From Acidobacteriota bacterium (lineage in GTDB: Bacteria; Acidobacteriota; Terriglobia; Terriglobales; Acidobacteriaceae), in the NCBI GenBank assembly GCA_021813745.1, contig JAKAJO010000071.1, positions 1 to 64,000 on the forward strand: a DNA stretch of 64,000 nt. The letters are read 5' to 3'. The stretch's first letter is position 1; each line of letters opens with the position of its first letter. This document shows positions 60,288 to 64,000 of the stretch, in pieces. The notes under the pieces are model-generated. The model was not told where the DNA came from. It saw nothing but the letters and a program-made list of their open reading frames with translations, and did not search any database. The position numbers were made by a program, and so were the translations under genes.

Positions 60288-62414
60288 ATGCATTTGTTCC
60301 GTAATCGTGTGTTGAAGCAGGATGAGGCCGGACGGCGCGCCGTGTCGCACACCGGCAGGCAGCTTCGCGCCCTGGCCGCCGCCATGCTCACGCTGTCGGC
60401 ATGTATGCCATCAGGTTTTGCCCAGCAGCAGGCGAGTGACGTTCTTGGCACCGGAGAGAAAAAGCCGGAAAAGGCAGCTTCCGCGCTGCCGTCCGCACCT
60501 GCTCCGACGCTGACCCAGCCATTCAATCTGCGCCAGACGGAGCGCGACTTCAGCAAGCCAGCGGCTCGCGGATTGGGCAGTCCCATCAACTGGTACCGCC
60601 CCACCAGCATCGGCGAGGCCAGCTTTGCCAACTCCGTGCGCCTCATCAATCTTGTCAAAGATGGCAAGATCTACCTCAGCCTCTCGGATGCGATCGCGCT
60701 GGCTATTGAGAACAACTACGACATTGCCATCGCGCGCTACGACCTCGACATCGCGGATACCGACATTCTGCGCGCCAAGACTGGCAACCTGATCCTCGGC
60801 GCGCCTTCCGGTCTTGTCACCGGCACGCTCGGCGGCTCGCCTTCCATCCTCGCCACAGGCGGCGGACCTGGCGGTACCACCGTCGGCTCAGGTGGCGCAG
60901 GCTCGGGCGTCAGTGGGCTTACGCTGACCACCAACGGCGCTGGCCCGCTGCCGGAGATGATTGACCCTTCGGTTACGGGAACCGTCCAATTTGACCGCAA
61001 TCGCACCCAGACCACGGGTCCGTTCAGCCCGGCGGCCTCTACAAATACCAACAGCTATAACTTCACCTACAGCGAGGGATTCACTCCCGGAGCGTCCCTC
61101 GTTCTTTCATGGAACAACAATCGAGTTGTCTCCAGCAGCCCATTTGCCGCCTACCTGCCAAATTACAACTCCATTTTCAAGGCAACCGTCACGCAGCATC
61201 TTCTGCAAGGCGCGGGCTTCTGGGTCAACAAGCGATTCTTATACCAGGCAAAGAACGATCGTCGAATTACTGATTCCTCGTTCCGCCAGCAGATTCTTTA
61301 CACCGTCAACCAGGTCGAGCAGATTTACTGGGGCCTCGTGCAGGCCTACGAAGACGAACAGGCCAAGAAGCAGGCTCTGGAGCAGAGCACCAAGCTCGAC
61401 AGCGACACACGCAAGCAACTCGAGATCGGCACGATGGCGCCGCTCGATGTTGTCAATGCAGACTCCACGGTGGCAACGGACAAGCAGGCCCTCATCAGCT
61501 CGCAGAGCGTGCTCAGCTACCAGCAGCTCATCATGAAGCAGGCCATTGCCCGCAACCTCAACGATCCTGTGCTTGAAAGCGCGCCGATCATTCCCACCGA
61601 TCGCATCAGTCTGGAAGAGATCCCGGAAGAACGGCAGCCGACCGAGGATCTGGTCCAGACAGCATTCAAAAATCGCCCCGAATTAGAACAGGCTGTGCTC
61701 ACTCTGCGAAACGATGAGATTACCCTCAAGGGTGCGCGCAACGGCCTGCTGCCTGTACTTGACGTCTTTGGATACTATGGCGCGAACATCACCGGTGGCC
61801 CGGGAAATCCTAAGTGCAGCTTCTTCGGTCAACTGTGCGCGCCTCCTGGGGCCGTGCCAGATCACTTCAGCGGCGTTCTCAGCGACCTGGTTAACAGCAC
61901 AGCGCCGGATAAAGGTGTTGGCTTCAACCTGACCATTCCGCTGCGCAACCGCGAGGCTCAGTCCGCGCAGGCGCGTTCTCTCATGGAGTACCGTCAGGCC
62001 GAGCTTCGTCTGGAGCAGCTCTACACGCAGATTCGCATCCAGGTGGTGAACGCACAGGCCGCAATCACGAACGACCGTGCTCTCGTTCAGGCTGACGAGG
62101 CAGCCGTGAAGTTCAACCGGCAGAGCCTCGACGCCGAACAGAAGAAGCTGAAGCTCGGTGCTTCCACCACAGCCAACGTCCTCTTGCAGGAGCGCAATCT
62201 GGCCACCGCAGAAGATAGCCTGATTGCGGCCCATGCCGCCTATGCCAACGCGCGGGCTGCGCTCTACCAGGTTACGGCCACTACGTTGCAGCATTACGGT
62301 ATCAATCTGCAGGATGCGGCCACAGGCGTCGTAGGCACCGATCCGGCCGTTCCGGGCCTCACACCTGCACAAAAAAGCGCGGAGCCAGTCACCGCGCTGC
62401 CGTCCTCGCGGTAG
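60288..62414 (+). CDS. TolC-family outer-membrane efflux protein
   Basis: A 708-residue protein with a signal peptide ending near SGFAQQ. It contains long coiled-coil helices and repeats typical of TolC: LSDAIALAIENNYDIAIARYD, QVEQIYWGLVQAYEDEQAKKQALEQ, LEIGTMAPLDVVNADS and LKLGASTTANVLLQERNLA. A Gly/Ser-rich insertion (residues about 180-225) makes it longer than the usual 450-500. It forms the outer-membrane channel of an exporter whose inner components are not adjacent. The ATG at 60288 has GAGAGG just upstream. Confidence 0.9.
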   Translation: MHLFRNRVLKQDEAGRRAVSHTGRQLRALAAAMLTLSACMPSGFAQQQASDVLGTGEKKPEKAASALPSAPAPTLTQPFNLRQTERDFSKPAARGLGSPINWYRPTSIGEASFANSVRLINLVKDGKIYLSLSDAIALAIENNYDIAIARYDLDIADTDILRAKTGNLILGAPSGLVTGTLGGSPSILATGGGPGGTTVGSGGAGSGVSGLTLTTNGAGPLPEMIDPSVTGTVQFDRNRTQTTGPFSPAASTNTNSYNFTYSEGFTPGASLVLSWNNNRVVSSSPFAAYLPNYNSIFKATVTQHLLQGAGFWVNKRFLYQAKNDRRITDSSFRQQILYTVNQVEQIYWGLVQAYEDEQAKKQALEQSTKLDSDTRKQLEIGTMAPLDVVNADSTVATDKQALISSQSVLSYQQLIMKQAIARNLNDPVLESAPIIPTDRISLEEIPEERQPTEDLVQTAFKNRPELEQAVLTLRNDEITLKGARNGLLPVLDVFGYYGANITGGPGNPKCSFFGQLCAPPGAVPDHFSGVLSDLVNSTAPDKGVGFNLTIPLRNREAQSAQARSLMEYRQAELRLEQLYTQIRIQVVNAQAAITNDRALVQADEAAVKFNRQSLDAEQKKLKLGASTTANVLLQERNLATAEDSLIAAHAAYANARAALYQVTATTLQHYGINLQDAATGVVGTDPAVPGLTPAQKSAEPVTALPSSR

Positions 62415-62426
62415 ACCTCAAACACA

Positions 62427-62463
62427 AGTTGAAAGGCACGGCGCTCCGCCGGGCCTTTCAACT
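62427..62463. terminator. Hairpin terminator between tolC-like and aroA genes
   Basis: An 11-bp perfect stem AGTTGAAAGGC / GCCTTTCAACT enclosing a second stem CGGC / GCCG, between convergent genes. The T-runs outside are short, so termination strength is uncertain. Confidence 0.65.
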
Positions 62464-62480
62464 GCATCTCGCGCTTCCTG

Positions 62481-63782
62481 CTATCGATCCGCAACCTGAT
62501 CCAGCAGATCGAAGAACTCCGGAAAGCTGATTGCCGCAGACTCCGCGCCTTGAATCAGCGTCTCGCCCGTTGCGCGAAGCGCCGCCACGCTGAAGGCCAT
62601 CGCGATGCGATGATCGCCGCCTGCGTCGATGGTGGCTCCGTGCAGTGCCTGGCCCCCTGGCACGTCCAGTCCATCCTCGAACTCGACCACCTCCGCGCCC
62701 ATCGCGCGCAGATTCTTGACCACAAGCGCGATCCGGTCCGACTCTTTCACGCGCAGTTCCTTTGCATCGCGGATCCGGATGCCACCTTGCGTGTAGGGTC
62801 CAATCGCTGCCAGCACCGGCAGTTCGTCAATCAGCTGTGCCGCCAGCGCGCCGTCGATCTTCGCCGTACCCAGCCCCGCTGTGGGCGCGGAGATCTGCAC
62901 CGTGCCCACCAGTTCGGCATGCTTCTCCTCCAGGTTCAGCACTGCAAGGCGTGCCCCCAGCGTCGCCATTACATCCAGCAGGGCTGCTCGCGTCGGATTC
63001 ATGCCAAGCGCATCCAGCACAAGTGAGGAGCCAGGAAATAAAGCCGCCGCGCACAAGAAAAAAGCTGCCGATGAAATATCGCCTGGCACGGCTGCTTCAA
63101 TCGCGTGTAATGCCTGTGGGCCGCGAATCGAAACCGAGTCCGCAGTCCTCTCGATCGTCGCTCCAAATGCGCGCAGCGCCAGCTCGCTGTGGTCCCGCGT
63201 GCGCACGGCCTCTTGCACCGTCGTTGTGCCTTCTGTCTGCAGGCCCGCCAGTAATACGCAAGTTTTCACCTGTGCGCTCGGCACCGGCGTCGTGTAATCA
63301 ATGGCTTTTAGCTGCGCCCCTTCAACCGTAATCGGCGCATGTCCCTCTGTGAGTGCCAGTCGCGCGCCCATTTGCTCCAGCGGTCTGCGAATTCGTTCCA
63401 TCGGTCGGCGCGAAAGGGAAGCGTCACCAATCAGAGTGAATCTTCCTTCCTGCGCTGCCAGCAGGCCCGACATCATCCGCATCGTGGAGCCGGAATTGCC
63501 GCAATCCAGCGGCTCCGCCGTGGGCGTCACGCGTCCCGCAACGCCAGTCACTTCCACGCCGCCATCCTCACGCCTCACAATCTTGGCGCCTAATGCCTCC
63601 ATGCACGCCAGCGTTGATGCACAATCGGCTCCCGTGGAAAAATTTGTGAAGCGCGATGTGCCCTTGGCAAATGCTGCCAGCATGCCGTATCTGTGGCTGA
63701 TGGATTTATCGCCGGGCAGGCGCAGGCTACCCAGCACGTTGCGGGCAGGGCGGATGATCCGTTCTTGTGTTGCGGTATGCAA
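62481..63782 (-). CDS. aroA: 3-phosphoshikimate 1-carboxyvinyltransferase (EPSP synthase)
   Basis: A 433-residue protein with the substrate-binding motifs LPGDKSISHR near residue 25, GNSGSTMRMMSGLLA near 95, SLSRRPMERI near 125 and RVKESDRIALVVKNL near 345. It joins shikimate-3-phosphate and phosphoenolpyruvate in the aromatic pathway. The start is TTG at 63782 with GGAG 5 bases upstream. It stands alone, converging with the TolC-family gene. Confidence 0.95.
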   Translation of the reverse strand: MHTATQERIIRPARNVLGSLRLPGDKSISHRYGMLAAFAKGTSRFTNFSTGADCASTLACMEALGAKIVRREDGGVEVTGVAGRVTPTAEPLDCGNSGSTMRMMSGLLAAQEGRFTLIGDASLSRRPMERIRRPLEQMGARLALTEGHAPITVEGAQLKAIDYTTPVPSAQVKTCVLLAGLQTEGTTTVQEAVRTRDHSELALRAFGATIERTADSVSIRGPQALHAIEAAVPGDISSAAFFLCAAALFPGSSLVLDALGMNPTRAALLDVMATLGARLAVLNLEEKHAELVGTVQISAPTAGLGTAKIDGALAAQLIDELPVLAAIGPYTQGGIRIRDAKELRVKESDRIALVVKNLRAMGAEVVEFEDGLDVPGGQALHGATIDAGGDHRIAMAFSVAALRATGETLIQGAESAAISFPEFFDLLDQVADR

Positions 63783-63848
63783 GGGGTCTCCGGGGGAGTG
63801 ATGTCTCTTTCAGTCTATCAACCGCACAGCGATCCGCCCGTCCCGGCT

Positions 63849-64000
63849 TCAGCGTACACGCAACACGATGATCGTCTCATCGTCAAAGCGGTCCCGTCCT
63901 CCCTGAAACCGTGTGACGTCGGAGAGAATGGCCTTCGCAATCTCGGCCGCCGTCAGATCGCGGTGCGCGCACAGCAGCTTCGTGAGCCGCTCCTCGCCAT
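63849..64000 (-). CDS. PP2C/SpoIIE-type serine phosphatase (only the C-terminal 49 residues in window)
   Basis: The minus strand is open from the right edge to a TGA at 63849-63851. The readable end contains EERLTKLLCAHRDLT, AAEIAKAILSDV and RFDDETIIVLRVR. This is the classic C-terminus of SpoIIE/PP2C phosphatases, with the last metal-binding Asp in the FDD-x-T motif. Upstream domains lie outside the window, so its input (for example GAF, HAMP or response-regulator) is unknown. Confidence 0.75.
   Translation of the reverse strand, partial: GEERLTKLLCAHRDLTAAEIAKAILSDVTRFQGGRDRFDDETIIVLRVR

Noticed and set aside
1-64000. CRISPR arrays, insertion sequences, integrase genes or phage genes
   Set aside because: I saw no regularly spaced repeats, transposase motifs, terminal inverted repeats or integrase-like proteins anywhere in the window.

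Overview
The window is about 60% GC, densely coded on both strands and free of insertion sequences, phage genes and CRISPR arrays. The gene content and layout suggest an acidobacterium, probably of the Terriglobales/Acidobacteriaceae type. Grounds for this are a diderm envelope (TolC-type porin, lipid-A-deacylase-like barrel protein, SecG, HtrA), a very large cytoplasmic GH13 protein, many Tat- or Sec-exported hydrolases and frequent GTG/TTG starts behind GGAGG sites. The assignment is inference from style and family content; no rRNA is present to settle it.

Left end (1-6.1 kb): the edge of a bidirectional [NiFe]-hydrogenase locus. hoxF (running off the window) and hoxE form the NAD-linked diaphorase. 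They are preceded by a HX4DH nickel/cobalt transporter and a LolA-like exported protein, and the Ni-Fe maturation factor hypF is divergent. A CRP-type palindrome lies upstream of hoxE. 6.1-12.8 kb: an arginine operon argR-argC-argB-argD-argF-argH plus a GNAT N-acetylglutamate synthase overlapping argH, with argG and argJ absent. It is headed by two tandem ARG boxes that also face the divergent phosphopantetheinyl transferase gene.

13-26 kb: dnaE, an exported GH3 beta-glucosidase, a PagL-like barrel, a HAD phosphatase, a PLP aminotransferase, an MBL hydrolase, and a two-gene redox unit. That unit is an octahaem cytochrome c of the hydroxylamine-oxidoreductase type overlapping an eight-helix membrane protein built from an internal duplication. 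I regard this pair as the most interesting item. 26-34 kb: secG with tRNA-Leu(GAG), a PaiB-like protein, ilvA with a leader hairpin, a 1259-residue GH13 protein and a ferredoxin-NADP reductase-like flavoprotein.

34-46 kb: an ABC-2 efflux operon with its own TetR regulator and a palindromic operator in the promoter, a Tat-exported amidase, accA, a CPBP protease, a BamE-like Pro-rich exported protein, a 59-residue zinc-ribbon protein, pyrF with an uncharacterised co-transcribed gene, a TPR protein, a zinc-ribbon/PspC protein and an alpha/beta hydrolase. 46-64 kb: lysA, a type-B carboxylesterase, a peptidoglycan-binding protein, htrA, M28 and M20 peptidases, an EamA transporter, an MscS channel, an exported amidohydrolase, truA, a TolC-family protein, aroA and the 3' end of a PP2C/SpoIIE-type phosphatase gene at the right edge. 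Strong hairpin terminators separate many of the units.
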